Shown here in pieces: positions 1 through 13,269 of a DNA stretch of 64,000 nucleotides. The position numbers were made by a program, and so were the translations under genes. The notes below the pieces were generated by a model. The model saw only the letters and a program-made list of their open reading frames with translations, ran no database searches and was not told where the DNA came from. Origin of the DNA: Margaritifera margaritifera (Eukaryota; Mollusca; Bivalvia; Unionida; Margaritiferidae); assembly GCA_029931535.1 (NCBI GenBank), contig JAQPZY010001184.1:558001-622000 (forward strand), in the 5' to 3' direction. Each line of letters starts with the position of its first letter. Position 1 is the first letter of the stretch.

Positions 1-147
1 ACTTCCTTTGGTGAAAGTTATTTATAGAATCAGTACAGCATATGAAAATTTACCTACACAGTAAACATAATCTGCGGTACAGGATATGTTTCATATATAA
101 ATCGATAATTTACGTTAAGTAGCAATTAGCTAGCAAGAGTGCTACCT
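1..147 (-). repeat. Dispersed repeat, copy A (inverted partner of 6929-7073)
   Basis: This stretch reads as the reverse complement of 6929-7073 at high visual identity. Shared blocks include 'gaaagttatttatag', 'cagtacagcatatg', 'ggtacaggatatgtt' and 'agcaagagtgctacct'. The left end is cut by the window start. No coding potential is seen. The two copies flank a LINE remnant and tandem repeats; whether they are paired ends of one large element or two independent insertions cannot be told here. Bases 148-392 hold nothing recognisable. Confidence 0.7.
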
Positions 148-392
148 GGCAAAGTGGTCCGAGTGGATTTATTTCTCATAGTGTAGACTAGTCACATTTT
201 AGACTGGATTCTTCATAGACCTGATGATAATATTCTACAGTCCTCCCTGGTGTCCCACGAACTTGCATCATATCACTTCTGCATTATATGCTATCTTGAC
301 GTATCAGTCCATAACCCTCCACCTTTATTTGCTACTAAGAGACACCTCCGTATGATAAATAGAACCCAACTATCCAAGCAATCATAACAACT

Positions 393-2475
393 TTGTTACC
401 TCCTACAGCAGAACAACTTGATAACTGCTTGCGTTCATTGTTCGACAAACATGCTCCAGCAACCAAGTGCAGAGTATCAATTCAAAAGTGTTCTCCGTGG
501 TATAGCAGTGTTAGGGACCAGCTTCGCACTGCTAAAAGAGACCGCCGTAAGGCTGAGAGGCTTCGGCTTTCCACCAGACTCACTATTCATAAGCAACTCT
601 ATGAAGCCGCTAAGAAGAATGTTACAAACATAGTCCATGCAGCGAAATCAGCCCACCACAGTACTAAGATCACTGAAAGTTCCAGCTGCAAAGAGCTCTT
701 CGAGATTACTAACAAGCTAATGTCAAGGAACAAATGTACACCACTTCCAACTACCTTCTCTCCAGTCGACCTTCCGGACCAGTTTGCAAATTTCTTCCGT
801 GACAAAGTACAAGCCATTAGAGATATGCTTGACAACACAATTTCAATTGACTCATCGTCGCCATACAGTTGCGATACAGAATTTTAGCTTCAACCGTTAG
901 CAGCATTTGAACCGGTCTCTATGGATTTAGTACGTACAAACATGATGAAGAGTGCCCCAAAGTCATGTGAACTTGATCCGATTCCGACATCACTGCTGCT
1001 TGAGTGCTAGATCCAATGTTGCCTTCACTAACTGATGTTATTAATACTTCTCTCTCATCCGGGGAATTCCCATCATTTTTCAAAACTGCCACTGTAAAGC
1101 CTCTGCTGAAGAAACCAAAACTTGACCATAACGATTTAAACAACTACCGCCCAGTTTCTAACCTCCCATTCATGTCAAAAATCGTAGAAAAAATTGGTCT
1201 ATCCCAACTTGTATCTCATCTGAATTCAAACAGTCTTTTTAGCAATGTACAGTCTGCATATCGCCCTCACCACAGTACCGAAACTACCCTTCTGAAAGTA
1301 GTTAACGACCTTCTCTCTGCTTCGGATAGTGGAAAGATTACAGTCCTCACCCTCCTTGACTTCTCTGCAGCATTTGACACAATAGACCATGATATATTAC
1401 TTCACCGTCTCCATCATGTATTTGGCATTCATTATACAGCCTTACTATGGTTCAAGTCCTACTTGGTCAACAGGACACAAATTGTGTCCGCAAATGGAAA
1501 ACACTCCAGCCCAGTTGATCTATGTTTTGGTGTTCCACAAGGTTCTGTTCTTGGACCTGTTCTCTTCATTCTATACACTCAGCCGCTCTCAAGTGTCATA
1601 GATCATCATCCAGTGTCTCACCAATTGTACGCTGATGACACCCAAATATACAAATCGAGCCACCCAACTGAAGTTGATGATACCATCCAAGGTGTAGAGA
1701 GGTGCATTTCCGATGTGAAATCATGGATGACATGTAACAAGCTGCAGATGAAGGATGATAAAACTGAAGCCATTCTGATTACAACACAAAAACTGTCTCA
1801 TTCACATCCTTTACCTCAAACAATAAATATCAGCAACACCAACATTAAATTCACACAGTCAGTACGAAACCTAGGTGTTACTCTAGAAGGTACTCTCTCA
1901 TTGCACCAACATGTCATGAACATATGCAAGGCTGCATATCTTGAGCTGAGAGGCATCAGCTCCATTCGCAATTATCTTTCAGTTGATGCCACTACAACAC
2001 TTGTGTGTTCCTTAGTACTTTCAAGACTGGACTATTGTAACTCAATTATGTCTGGTTCGTCTCAGTATCTACTCCAGAAACTTCAAAAAGTTCAAAACAC
2101 AGCTGTTCGGATCATTCTTAGAGTATCACGAACAGAGTACACCTCCCCCTGCTCTGTACCCTACGCTGGCTACCCATTAGATCCAGAATCAAACACAATT
2201 TTTTTTCTCTATGCTACGTTTCATTGACTGGCTCCAGTCCAACATACCTGTCTCACCTCACCCATGTGTACACACCAGCAAGATACTTACGCTCCTCTTC
2301 CGACACTCGTATTCTCATTATTCCCACTATCAAAATGAAGTCATACGGACAACGTTCTTTTGAATACCAGGGCCCAGCAACGTGGAACGAATTGCCCACT
2401 GAACTTAGACACAAAGACACAGTGATCTCATTCAAGAGTGCTCTTAAAACTCACCTATTTCGGCTGCAAGAATAG
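393..2475 (+). pseudogene. 5'-truncated, frame-broken LINE ORF2 (reverse transcriptase), CR1/L2-like
   Basis: A non-LTR retrotransposon ORF2 remnant in three frames. Segment 393-887 (164 codons) matches the basic linker between endonuclease and reverse transcriptase. Segment 1004-2227 (407 codons) carries the reverse transcriptase: a 'LNNYRPVSNLPFMSK' motif near residues 45-59, motif A 'LLDFSAAFDTID' (Asp119), motif B 'GVPQGSVLGP' (about 177-186) and the catalytic 'YADD' box at residues 209-212 (bases 1628-1639). Segment 2224-2475 carries the usual C-terminal block, 'GPATWNELPTELR' and 'FKSALKTHLFR'. No apurinic endonuclease domain is visible upstream, so the copy is 5' truncated. A stop near 1007 and a frame change near 2200 break the frame, although the active-site residues survive. 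The exact clade (CR1, L2 or a relative) is inferred from motif style. Confidence 0.9.
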
Positions 2476-2552
2476 ACCTAAAGACTTAATAATGTTTCCT
2501 TACCTTAACTATTTTCAGCATGTTTTTGTTTTCTAATTTCATGGTGTTTGTT

Positions 2553-2646
2553 AGTAAAGGTATATATTTATATAATACCTGAAGAAGGGTCAGATAGTAA
2601 AGAGTAAAGGTATATATTTATATAATACCTGAAGAAGGGTCAGATA
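2553..2646. repeat. Two-copy 50 bp direct repeat downstream of the LINE
   Basis: A 44 bp block containing 'tatataatacctgaagaagg' occurs at 2553-2596 and again at 2603-2646, exactly 50 bp apart and nearly identical. It sits just 3' of the LINE coding end and may belong to its 3' tail. Confidence 0.8.
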
Positions 2647-3329
2647 TAAAATTGAAAACTTTTTAAAAACAATTATAAGTTCCAAATGTTCGCTATTGTA
2701 ATTTTGGAAAAAGTATATAAAGCGCACCGGCCGAACCCACAAACCACAGATCTACTCTTTCATCTCACAAGTGTTTAAGAAGCAGAATATATGGTACATA
2801 TCTAAAGTGGCACCTTATTTTTTTAATCACGCTAACCAACAAAAACTAACGTTTAAACAAAGCCAGCAAACTATATTAAAGTAAATACGAGGTGCAAAAT
2901 AGAGGTAGAGTATCCAATTTAAAAAAGAAGATATTAAAATAGGTAAATACAGGTCAACATCTTCTAGCTATGGCTTGTCGTAACTAATAGAAGATGTTGA
3001 GGGAATGTTTAACGGGGTAGAAATTGTACAACTCTAGTTTAAAAAACACAAGTATACAACGGATAAAGACAGCCATGAATGTCTCTGTTACATGATTGAG
3101 AACGAAAACACAGTCCAGACTACCTTAGTTGTTTTTATTAAGCGCTGCTGTTTAAAAATGTACCCTTAAAATTTTCTGACTGTTAACATCCCCGGCTATA
3201 AAGAAACATATAGGCACACGCATTCTGGACTATTTCGATTCCCCGGACACAAGATTATCAAGTACATTCAGAAACCTTTTCGCAAAGACATGAAGGTCAT
3301 GGCCTGTATGTCGAGACTACCATCAAAGC
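2647..3329. other. Unannotated non-coding stretch
   Basis: AT-rich, with no coding frame or family recognised. It contains the hairpin at 2954-3000, listed separately. Confidence 0.5.
2954..3000. other. Perfect 13 bp inverted repeat (hairpin)
   Basis: Arms 'tcaacatcttcta' (2954-2966) and 'tagaagatgttga' (2988-3000) are perfectly complementary around a 21 base loop. No T-run or gene context supports a terminator or miRNA call. Confidence 0.7.
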
Positions 3330-3945
3330 ATTGTCATAACGCATGTAACAGAGTAAATTGTCTTAGCTTCATAACAAGTCCTCCCTTGTATGAACAAAAT
3401 CCATCAGGATTATAGAAAATATAAGCAAATGAAAAACTGTAACAAAACCTCAATGGAAATTTTCTATTAATGTGACCTTGATCCAAGATCAAAGAGACTT
3501 GAGCACATATCGTAGAATGAATTGTCTTAGGTTCATAATGATTCATCCCAAGTATGAAGACAATCCATTACGAGGTTTAGGTAATATAAGGAAATAAAAC
3601 ACTTTAAACCATAACACAAACTGTCTATGACTTTGACCTTGACCCCATGGTCAAAAGAGCAAGCGTGCATGCCAGCTAATGAATTTTCTCAGCTTCATAA
3701 TGATTTATCATAAGAATGCTGAAAATCAATCAAGAGATCTAGGACAGATAAGCAATGGAAAACAAAAAAGTCTTAACGCACATTTCCTATGACTGTGGCC
3801 TTGACACGAACTCCAAATAGACCAGCTTTCATGTCACCGAATCCATTGTCTTAGCTTCATGATCATTCATCCCAAGTATGAAGAAAATTCATTAGAAGAT
3901 ATAAACTAATTATCATTATACGATATGGAGGAGACAGACCCTCCT
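3330..3945. repeat. ~163 bp tandem repeat block, four diverged units (Pearl-like)
   Basis: The anchor 'attgtcttagcttcataa' recurs with changes at 3357, 3521, 3683 and 3845, giving spacings of 164, 162 and 162 bases. Each unit also holds a 'tgaccttgacc'-type segment and 'cccaagtatgaagaaaat'. Such 'gaccttgacc' tandem units are common in mollusc genomes, where they form the core of Pearl-like non-autonomous elements; that family link is inference. The units are old and diverged. Confidence 0.75.
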
Positions 3946-4347
3946 GTCATACAGTTTATAAAATCTTACAAAATGCGACCAAAAGGATTTAGAAGCTATT
4001 CAGCTGCAAAACACAGACTTTACAGCTGAAAATTAGGAAAGAATTCATTGAAACAAAGAAATAGCTATATAATACTTTTAACACGGTGACGAGGTGGTTG
4101 ATACTGTGGAACTGCAAAACAGATTGCACAACATTTTGAGCAAGTTTGGAAAAGTTTTGAGGATGTATTTATTATACATAAACTGTGCCTCTAATATCCT
4201 CACTCTACAAGGGAAGTACAGTTTAACACAGGATGTAAACAGCAAACACACTTGCGAGATGGGCGAGTTTAATACACTCAAAACTGCAGGCAAATCGTCA
4301 GAGGAGAGACATAAATAGGATATACAACAGCGTGAATTGAAAAGCTA
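3946..4347. other. Unannotated non-coding stretch
   Basis: Short open frames on both strands around 4078-4318 have no recognisable motif, and nothing else is seen. Confidence 0.4.
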
Positions 4348-4830
4348 AACATTATGGAAGAAAGCCTGTCTACTCCAAACTAATAATAACAGCAAAACAT
4401 TATGGAAGAAAGCCTGTCTACTCCAAACGAATAATAACAGCAAAACATTATGGAAGAAAGCCTGTCTACTCCAAACGAATAATAACAGCAAAACATTATG
4501 GAAGAAAGCCTGTCTACTCGAAACGAATAATAACAGCAAAACATTATGGAAGAAAGCCTGTCTACTCCAAACGAATAATAACAGCAAAACATTATGGAAG
4601 AAAGCCTGTCTGCTCCAAACTAATAATAACAGCAAAACATTATGGAAGAAAGCCTGTCTACTCCATATGAATAATAACAGCAAAACATTATGGAAGAAAG
4701 CCTGTCTACTCCAAACGAATAATAACAGCAAAACATTATGGAAGAAAGTCTGTCTACTCCAAACGAATAATAACAGAAAAACATTATGGAAGAAAGCCTG
4801 TCTACTCCAAACGAATAATAACAGAAGACG
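4348..4830. repeat. 48 bp minisatellite, ten units
   Basis: 'attatggaagaaagcctgtc' recurs at 4351, 4399, 4447, 4495, 4543, 4591, 4639, 4687, 4735 and 4783: an exact 48 base period with only scattered substitutions. Because 48 is a multiple of three and the unit lacks stops in some frames, long repetitive open frames appear on the minus strand (16-residue unit). These are repeat by-products, not a supported gene. The high unit identity implies recent expansion or homogenisation. Confidence 0.95.
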
Positions 4831-5987
4831 CAAAAAATCTACTTGCAAAAGAAATAAACCCGCAGAGAGAAATATTTATGACAATTTTTGTTTCATAATC
4901 TACTGAACATAGAAACATGATTGAACATATATATATTTTGCAAAGATAAAACAAATAGAATTAGTAAAAACAGATTAGGATCTCAAACAAATGGAAAAGG
5001 AATTAAAGTAAGAGCAAGCAGAAGAGCTAAAAGAAGAAACGGTATCGATTTCGAATAATTGGTATCGGCTTTTTCATTCACAAATTAGAGACATTTCCAA
5101 AACCAACAAAAAGCAAGAGAGTAAATCGAAAGCAAGAAAGTAAATCGGCAGAGTCCGAAGGGTGCATGCAAAGCAAACCAACTGTTCAACCTTAAAACAA
5201 CTATTGCATGAGAGAAATATCCTAGATTTTGTGTATTTTATTATTTAACTACTCTCGTGATACCTAAATTTGGAAATTAGAATAAATTTAAAATGCTAGG
5301 ACAAAAGCAAACTCTGTATTTTTGGTTTTGAAATTTGTCGGAGCAATAAGTAAGTTCATGTTAAACAGCAAAAGCTTGCATCTGTACCAAATCTGCATCG
5401 ACTACTAAGTTCACCTACCTACTTGTAAACGATCGGCATGTAGTAATATACTTATTCTCCTTTGCTGTCGCATTGGTCTTTCCCGAATAATTTAAAAACC
5501 ATCATGCTGTTGCAAATGGTCTCTGTAATAGGTTGGGTGCTGTACCTTTCTGTTCCATCTGTGTAATTTGCCCCACCTATGTCTGTTAAGGGGCTGTTGT
5601 CCCTGGTATTATAATGATATCTTCCTGAATTTACCTAATTTAATGCTTTTTTTAATTTCTTCAATTTAGTATTTATTTTAATATATTTTTATATTATTTA
5701 AATGGCAATTTTTGTCGGTAAATATGCATAAAATATGTACTAATTTAGATATGTACCCATGAGTATATTTTTGCTAGTAAAAACCAGGTAGATGAAAGAG
5801 TAGATTTGCAGTGAGGGGGTCAGATGGGGTTCTGTACACGATGCTCCATCAGTATGATCACTTCATGTGTGTAAGACAGATTTCACAGCATAAAAGAAGC
5901 ACCTAATGTGTTTTTTATCGCATTAAAACAAGCTTTTATTTATTCCTAAATCATTCAAGTAAATCTATGTACGAGTTTCCTTTGAGC

Positions 5988-5991
<4 letters not shown>
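4831..5991. other. Unannotated AT-rich stretch
   Basis: A-rich around 4830-5170, then low-complexity T/A-rich sequence. There is no coding signal, RNA gene or mobile-element end that I can support. Confidence 0.4.
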
Positions 5992-6071
<80 letters not shown>

Positions 6072-6099
6072 CCTGTGTGTGTGTGTGTGTGTGTGTGTG
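5992..6099. repeat. Compound microsatellite (TA)n(TG)n
   Basis: Uninterrupted TA from about 5992 to 6054, then TG to 6099 with one 'cc' interruption. Confidence 0.98.
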
Positions 6100-6690
6100 C
6101 ATTGTCAAATATTCAATACTGTCAAAGATCTTTGTCGCTTATTTCCTGTCTAAATTTGGTATGTAAAATGTCCAATAAACGTTCAATTACATTATCCATT
6201 TTAACTATCTTCAATATATTTAGAAATCTTGTTCTGTGATAAAAATGCCTATACTCAACATATTCACTTTCTTGAATGGATCGTTTAATAAGTCTAATTA
6301 TTAAGTCTACCTGACCTATCACAGAACTTATCTGCCAAATGTTTTTTCTTATCATCTTCTTCAAATATGGCTCAATATAATTCAAACATCCAAACAAATC
6401 TCTTCTTTTTTTTTTTTTTTTTTTGCGCCGTAAAATCTATATTCAGTGATATTTCTTTTATAACTCTTTTTAAATTCTGTCTATTCATCCCCTTACCTCT
6501 TTTCTAATTTGAACACATATTAAAGGGTGTTGTAATATTGTTCTCACTTGTTTTGGTATTAGCGCATCCAGTATCGACTTCTTTATTTTGAATTATTTAA
6601 CTATCAATATGTAAATATATATTTAACTATTTACATAAGAGTGAAAAGAAATAAAATAAATTTAACAAATATTTTACACTTTGTTTTACG
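6100..6690. other. Unannotated stretch with T-run
   Basis: AT-rich non-coding sequence with a T homopolymer at about 6408-6424. Nothing else is recognised. Confidence 0.4.
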
Positions 6691-6780
6691 TCACTGTTTT
6701 ATACATTCAACTGCATCACTATTTTATGTGTACAACTATATCACTATTTTATGTGTACAACTACATCACTATTTTACAAG
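6691..6780. repeat. 25 bp tandem repeat, about 3.5 copies
   Basis: 'tcactattttatgtgtacaa' and variants start at 6691, 6716, 6741 and 6766, a constant 25 base spacing. Confidence 0.85.
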
Positions 6781-6928
6781 ATTTTTGTAATATATACAGT
6801 TTCTGTATGCTGTGACCTATGACGCAAGTCGAACTTATGTTATGAATTTAACTTATATATTATGACACTCTTTTATGCTATCATGTATTCCACTCTACAA
6901 AAATATTTTGCTTCAATCCCTTCTATCA

Positions 6929-7073
6929 GGTAGCACTCTTGCTATCAAACTGCTGGAACCACAAATTCGCGAATTTTATATAAAACATATCCTGTACCTC
7001 AGATTATGTTCACGATGTTAGTAAATTTGCATATGCTGTACTGAAGCTATAAATAACTTTCATCAAGGGAAGT
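6929..7073 (+). repeat. Dispersed repeat, copy B (inverted partner of 1-147)
   Basis: Runs from 'aggtagcactcttgcta' to 'ctttcatcaagggaagt'. Its reverse complement aligns along the whole length with window positions 1-147. It is non-coding. Confidence 0.7.
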
Positions 7074-8540
<1,467 letters not shown>

Positions 8541-8705
8541 AAGTTTAGTTTAGTTTAGTTTTGGTTAGCTTAGGTAAAGTTAAGTAAGATTAATTCATTT
8601 TAGGTTAGGTTAGGTTAGGTTAGGTTAGTTTTGTTTAGGTTAGGTTAGGTTAAGTTAAGTTAAGTTAAGTGGGTTAGTTTAGTTTAGATTAGGTTAGTTT
8701 TGCTT
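8541..8705 (+). repeat. Imperfect TTAGG-type pentanucleotide array
   Basis: A run of five-base units dominated by TTAGG, with TTAGT and TTAAG variants; the purest part is at 8599-8626 and 8635-8655. TTAGG is the arthropod telomere unit, while molluscs normally use TTAGGG, so this is more likely an interstitial microsatellite than a telomere relic. Variant blocks are clustered (TTAGT first, TTAGG in the middle, TTAAG later), as expected from local slippage. Confidence 0.85.
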
Positions 8706-9456
8706 CTTTTGTTTATGTTTTTCAACTGTTCTTTGCTTTCCGGTGAAAATATTGTTGAGATGATGATACCTTTGACACTGTCCCATGCAGTTTTGGCAAG
8801 AGACTGACACTGCCCGATGCCGTTTTTGGCAAGAGACTATCGGAGACGAAAATTTGGTTTTTTATTTCCTCTTTTGGTCCAGTTTTGGTAGGCTATGGGA
8901 GTAATTCTACAAACAATTATTTTTATTGACAGAGATCCGATTGTGTCAAGACCTGGGTTATGACCAAGACGTGAATCTCTTCATCACAACATTTTCCGCA
9001 TATTCCTCAGGACTATATTGTTGGAATATGTAGACGGGGGAGGGGGGGGGGGGGCACGTTTGATTTTGAAGAAAAACGCGCCATGGATGGTTGGTATACA
9101 GTGAGTTTTCTTTTCTTCATAACTTATGATAGAATCAATAAAGGAATTACAATATTCGCAACAACAAATTAACATATTGCTACAATGTACGTAAAGCACA
9201 AAGCCATATATTATTCAACCCGGTGATGACTGCCCAGTCCCTTCAACTACTGGTCACGATATGGAAAGTCAATCTTGGTTGCTCGTCACATACATGAAAC
9301 ACCAGCTTTTGCTCGTACAGACTAAAATAAAGTCCAACTGCCAACTGTGTAGGTTGTCCTAAATCATAATGTAAGGTACAAACAAATCAAGTGCTACTGA
9401 GTTTTCGTAACAAATCATTCGATAGTATACTATAGAACCTGATCTATCCGAAAACG
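8706..9456. other. Unannotated stretch with G-run
   Basis: Holds a short repeated 'ggcaagagact' segment (around 8797 and 8828) and a G-rich run at 9034-9053. There is no gene signal. Confidence 0.4.
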
Positions 9457-9552
9457 ATAATGCAGCAGCTTTGATAAGATGTACGTCTGCCTCGGATTCA
9501 CTGGATAATGCAGCAGCTTTGATAAGATGCACATCTGCCTCGGATTCACTGG
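9457..9552. repeat. 48 bp tandem duplication (two copies)
   Basis: Copies at 9457-9504 and 9505-9552, beginning 'ataatgcagcagctttgata', differ at only two or three positions. Confidence 0.93.
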
Positions 9553-11238
9553 ATTTATTGACTTAGAGTAAATAAAAACTAAATTTAGAATATTCCCTTC
9601 AGAATGCCACAATCAAATCAGCCAAATGAAGTATGACATTTTTTATATTAATTTTAATCTCAATCATTGCGAAATCCTCTTGATTCTCTGATGGACCAGA
9701 TGATCATACCATCGAGAGACATGTTAAAATAGGGCGTCCGATTAATAACGCTTACCATCTTTAAACAGAGATCATACTCGAGCAAAATTTTTAAAAAATA
9801 TTTAACAATATCTGCAAAAATGTAAACCGTATCTTTTCCCAGTGTCATTAAACACGTGTCACCTTCATTTAAAGCATAATGTACCTTTTATTTGCGTTGT
9901 GAATCACAAAAAGTATTTCCTACCTCAACGAAAAACATTGGATGCAAACTGAAAAGGAATTTTCCATTGAAACAATGGTTGTGTTGTTCCCGCGAAGACG
10001 TACCTGAAGCATAGCATGTGTCGTCAAGCGATATACAGCTTTATAGACAATAAATAACAATGTCTCGTGTCTGTGATAATGAAAAACATTATTTCAGAGA
10101 CTTTAGTGGTATAACATATTAATATTACAGGTTTATCAGATAAGCACCTAAATTTAAAAAAAAAAAATTGTATGCCTCTATTGCATATATGTGTACAAGT
10201 TAATTTGTATGACTCAAAAAGTTCACGTTGTCCTAACGATGTGTTTGACAATATTTTTTTTTTCTGGTTCCCATTGTTGAAGAGGAAGAACTATTTAGAT
10301 CAAGCCGAAAGAAGTACAATGTATTGTGGCTTTTGTAATTTCGTCTTAAATTACTTGTGTAATTTTTCTATCATACAGTTTTTAAACACCGCAATTAAGT
10401 CAGAACCTTTACCTATAAATAGCACACCGTGTTCTTCATGATCATTATTAAAAACAGTGTAATAGCATGAACAGACCCGGACGAGTATAAATGTTAATCA
10501 ATGCTTTCTGATTTGAATTGCTGCAAAATAATAAAGACATATTAATAACATTTATGATAATTCGGATATTAACATTGATATTGACCTTGCCGGACATGAA
10601 CGAAGTAATATGACTGACAGTTGATACCTTTGATTACATGATATTGGATCGTTTACGTCAACAGAGTTATTACATTATAATTGTTGCATCCGTGCAGTAT
10701 AACAACCTGGTATGTATATTGAGTTGCCAGGTGAATGATAATGGCTGAAATCGATTAATTCATGTTGTCCGAGAGAAAATTACAGCAGCTTTTACATGAT
10801 TTCTCTTCCTAATGGATACATATTAGGATTTATGATATCAGGAAATGAACCTTGTCTGTGTGATCTTTTCCATCTACACAGAGCTGTCAAGTGTCATTAA
10901 GTGTCATTAGTGAGATCATCTCCAGGGGGCGGCAGCTTCTTGGTCGGAGATCGGGCGTGAAGCCCCAGTAGAGGCTCAGGGGGAGAAGCACGCCACGTCA
11001 CGGTGAGTCTATTTGTCGGAATCCCATTGCACAAAGATGGAAATTTACCGGAGAGATTTAGGAGACCTTACAATCATTAGGTTGCAAATACACGACAAAC
11101 ATCTTATAAGAATGCGTGAGAAAATTCAGAGTGTGTGTATGAGCGTGATTTCTGTACAGAATGCGTGTGTCTCACGTGCAATACGCGAGACTTGACAAGT
11201 ATGTCTACGTATTCCGTTCCATTTACTATAATTTCAAG

Positions 11239-11239
<1 letters not shown>
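9553..11239. other. Unannotated stretch with a small GC-rich patch
   Basis: No coding frame of recognised family. Bases 10917-11005 are conspicuously GC-rich against the AT-rich background ('ggggcggcagcttcttgg', 'gaagccccagtagaggctca'), origin unknown. Confidence 0.35.

Positions 11240-11291
<52 letters not shown>
11240..11291. repeat. (AT)n microsatellite
   Basis: Uninterrupted AT dinucleotides over about 52 bases. Confidence 0.97.
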
Positions 11292-11292
<1 letters not shown>

Positions 11293-12059
11293 TTAAAACA
11301 GCCTTACTTGAGCAAGATATAACAGATTCAATACTTGCTATGCACGATTAACTTGCCTTGACCACAATCCCATTGGCGCTATTAGTGTTAAAAGAAAACT
11401 TCAAAGAAGAAACAAACGCCTGTTTGTACTACACATGCACCATAATAAAAAAAGCCAAAATTGGAGGGAAGGGGTTGGAGGAGGAGAGGGAGGACTAGGT
11501 TTTTGGTTCAATATATAACGCCCAAATTGCAACATGATCATTGTATGTAAGCTAGTTGTGTGGTAGGATGATTATCCTCTCGAAAGAAGTGTATTTTGTC
11601 ACCAGGCTAAGAGTCTACATGGAGTTTAAGACCGTCAAATGATGTGAGTACCATCCGATCCTCCGATTTCTCGGAAAAGACTTTTGCCATTCTCACAACA
11701 AGGTCATAATAACCTTTGCAATATACCGGATCTTTGCAGATACATGCTGTTACGGGCCATTTTTATAAGTGATAAAGAGATAACGATAATAACAGCTACG
11801 GTACAAAAATGTCAATTTTCGGCTTAAAGTCTTTTTAATTATGGCAAAGTTTGTGACAAAGGAGAGTGAAGAGGGACATTGGCTCCAGCAAGCTGAGGCG
11901 CTGACTATATTATTTTAGTAAAACAATATACTAGAATGCTCAGTCATGCTTGAATTCTTATTCAATAGTCATGTCGCCATTTTTAAAGTTGGTTATGATA
12001 CAGTGTTTTACTATTAAAGAACTCCACACAATGTTGGACTGGAGCTATGTCCCTATCTA

Positions 12060-12062
<3 letters not shown>
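11292..12062. other. Unannotated stretch
   Basis: A purine-rich 'ggagggaaggggttggagga' patch lies near 11465. Nothing else is recognised. Confidence 0.4.
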
Positions 12063-12153
<91 letters not shown>

Positions 12154-12178
12154 TATACATATATACACATATATATAT
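12063..12178. repeat. Compound microsatellite (CT)n(AT)n
   Basis: CT from 12063 to 12095, AT to about 12147, then decaying AT/AC units to 12178. Confidence 0.97.
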
Positions 12179-12600
12179 CAGTTTCAACGAAATTATTTTC
12201 TAAAGACTAAAATTATTTTATCAAATTAGGAATGTATGAAATTTAATGATCTCTACCTAACATGTCCGTCTGTGTAGCTTACAACGTGTATGTGAAGCTG
12301 ATTAATCTATTTGTGATGGGTTTGGAGAAAGACGAACGGAAATAGGGAGGTTTTGTTGATGTAGTAGTGTGCTTTACTGGGTATGTACAAGCATGCAGTT
12401 GTCTTTAAACGATTATTTGGAGGAACATCAATTGGCACATGTATTCGGTATTCAGATACGATTCTTATTTAATTAGTTATTGCAACTTATAACCAACAAT
12501 GACTTTCCTTGTTTCAATACTCATTCTTTTACCCAAATGCAGCTGGGTTTCAGTAATGGCATGTAGTGAACGAGTCGAGAGCGAGTTGGCAAATAAACAG

Positions 12601-12603
<3 letters not shown>
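12179..12603. other. Unannotated stretch
   Basis: Nothing recognisable was seen. Confidence 0.4.

Positions 12604-12658
<55 letters not shown>
12604..12658. repeat. (TG)n microsatellite
   Basis: TG dinucleotides over about 54 bases. Confidence 0.97.
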
Positions 12659-12659
<1 letters not shown>

Positions 12660-12967
12660 GGTGCATCATTCTAATTGAAATTTGTCTGCATTGTGTATAG
12701 TCACTGTGACAACTTAATGAAAACTGAGGTTGAGGGTGAACTAAATTCATCCCATGTTTGAATAATATCCTCCTTGTTATCATGTCTGTCGATGAAATGA
12801 TGCTTTGCATCAAGTTTTTCTTGTCTTATTTGTTGATGTGGATTTCGTGCAGAAATGCATTATGCTATTTCTCAATAGTCTTAATCTGTGATGTTTACAG
12901 TTTTCGAACGCTACCTTACGTTGGTACTATACCGCCACTATTGTGCTGATGTGCCGTAAATCGCAAG

Positions 12968-13060
12968 TACATACATACATACATACATACATACATACAT
13001 ACATACATACATACATACATACATACATACATACATACATACATACATACATACATACAT
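12968..13060. repeat. (CATA)n tetranucleotide microsatellite
   Basis: About 23 perfect ACAT/CATA units. The same motif recurs at 19163, 31875 and 32779. Bases 12659-12967 contain nothing recognised. Confidence 0.98.
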
Positions 13061-13230
13061 CTGTGATGTGATGCCCATTCACGTTTCAGGTCCAACTCCA
13101 ACAATGCAAACTTAATTTTCTTAATTTCTTAATGTTTAAATATTCGTAATGAAATCGACGTTTGATGCCAATTAGTTTCTTCTTGTTACATCTGTAATTC
13201 CAGAGTCATAGGAAGAAATGAAGAAATTCT

Positions 13231-13232
13231 AG

Positions 13233-13269
<37 letters not shown>
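13231..13269. repeat. Poly(C) homopolymer
   Basis: About 38 consecutive C. Its exact length is sensitive to sequencing and assembly error. Confidence 0.9.

Noticed and set aside
2954..3000. Transcription terminator or miRNA precursor
   Set aside because: The stem is only 13 bp with no T-run, and too short for a typical animal pre-miRNA.
8541..8705. Chromosome-end telomere
   Set aside because: The array is short, imperfect, interstitial and of a five-base unit; ordinary sequence continues on both sides.
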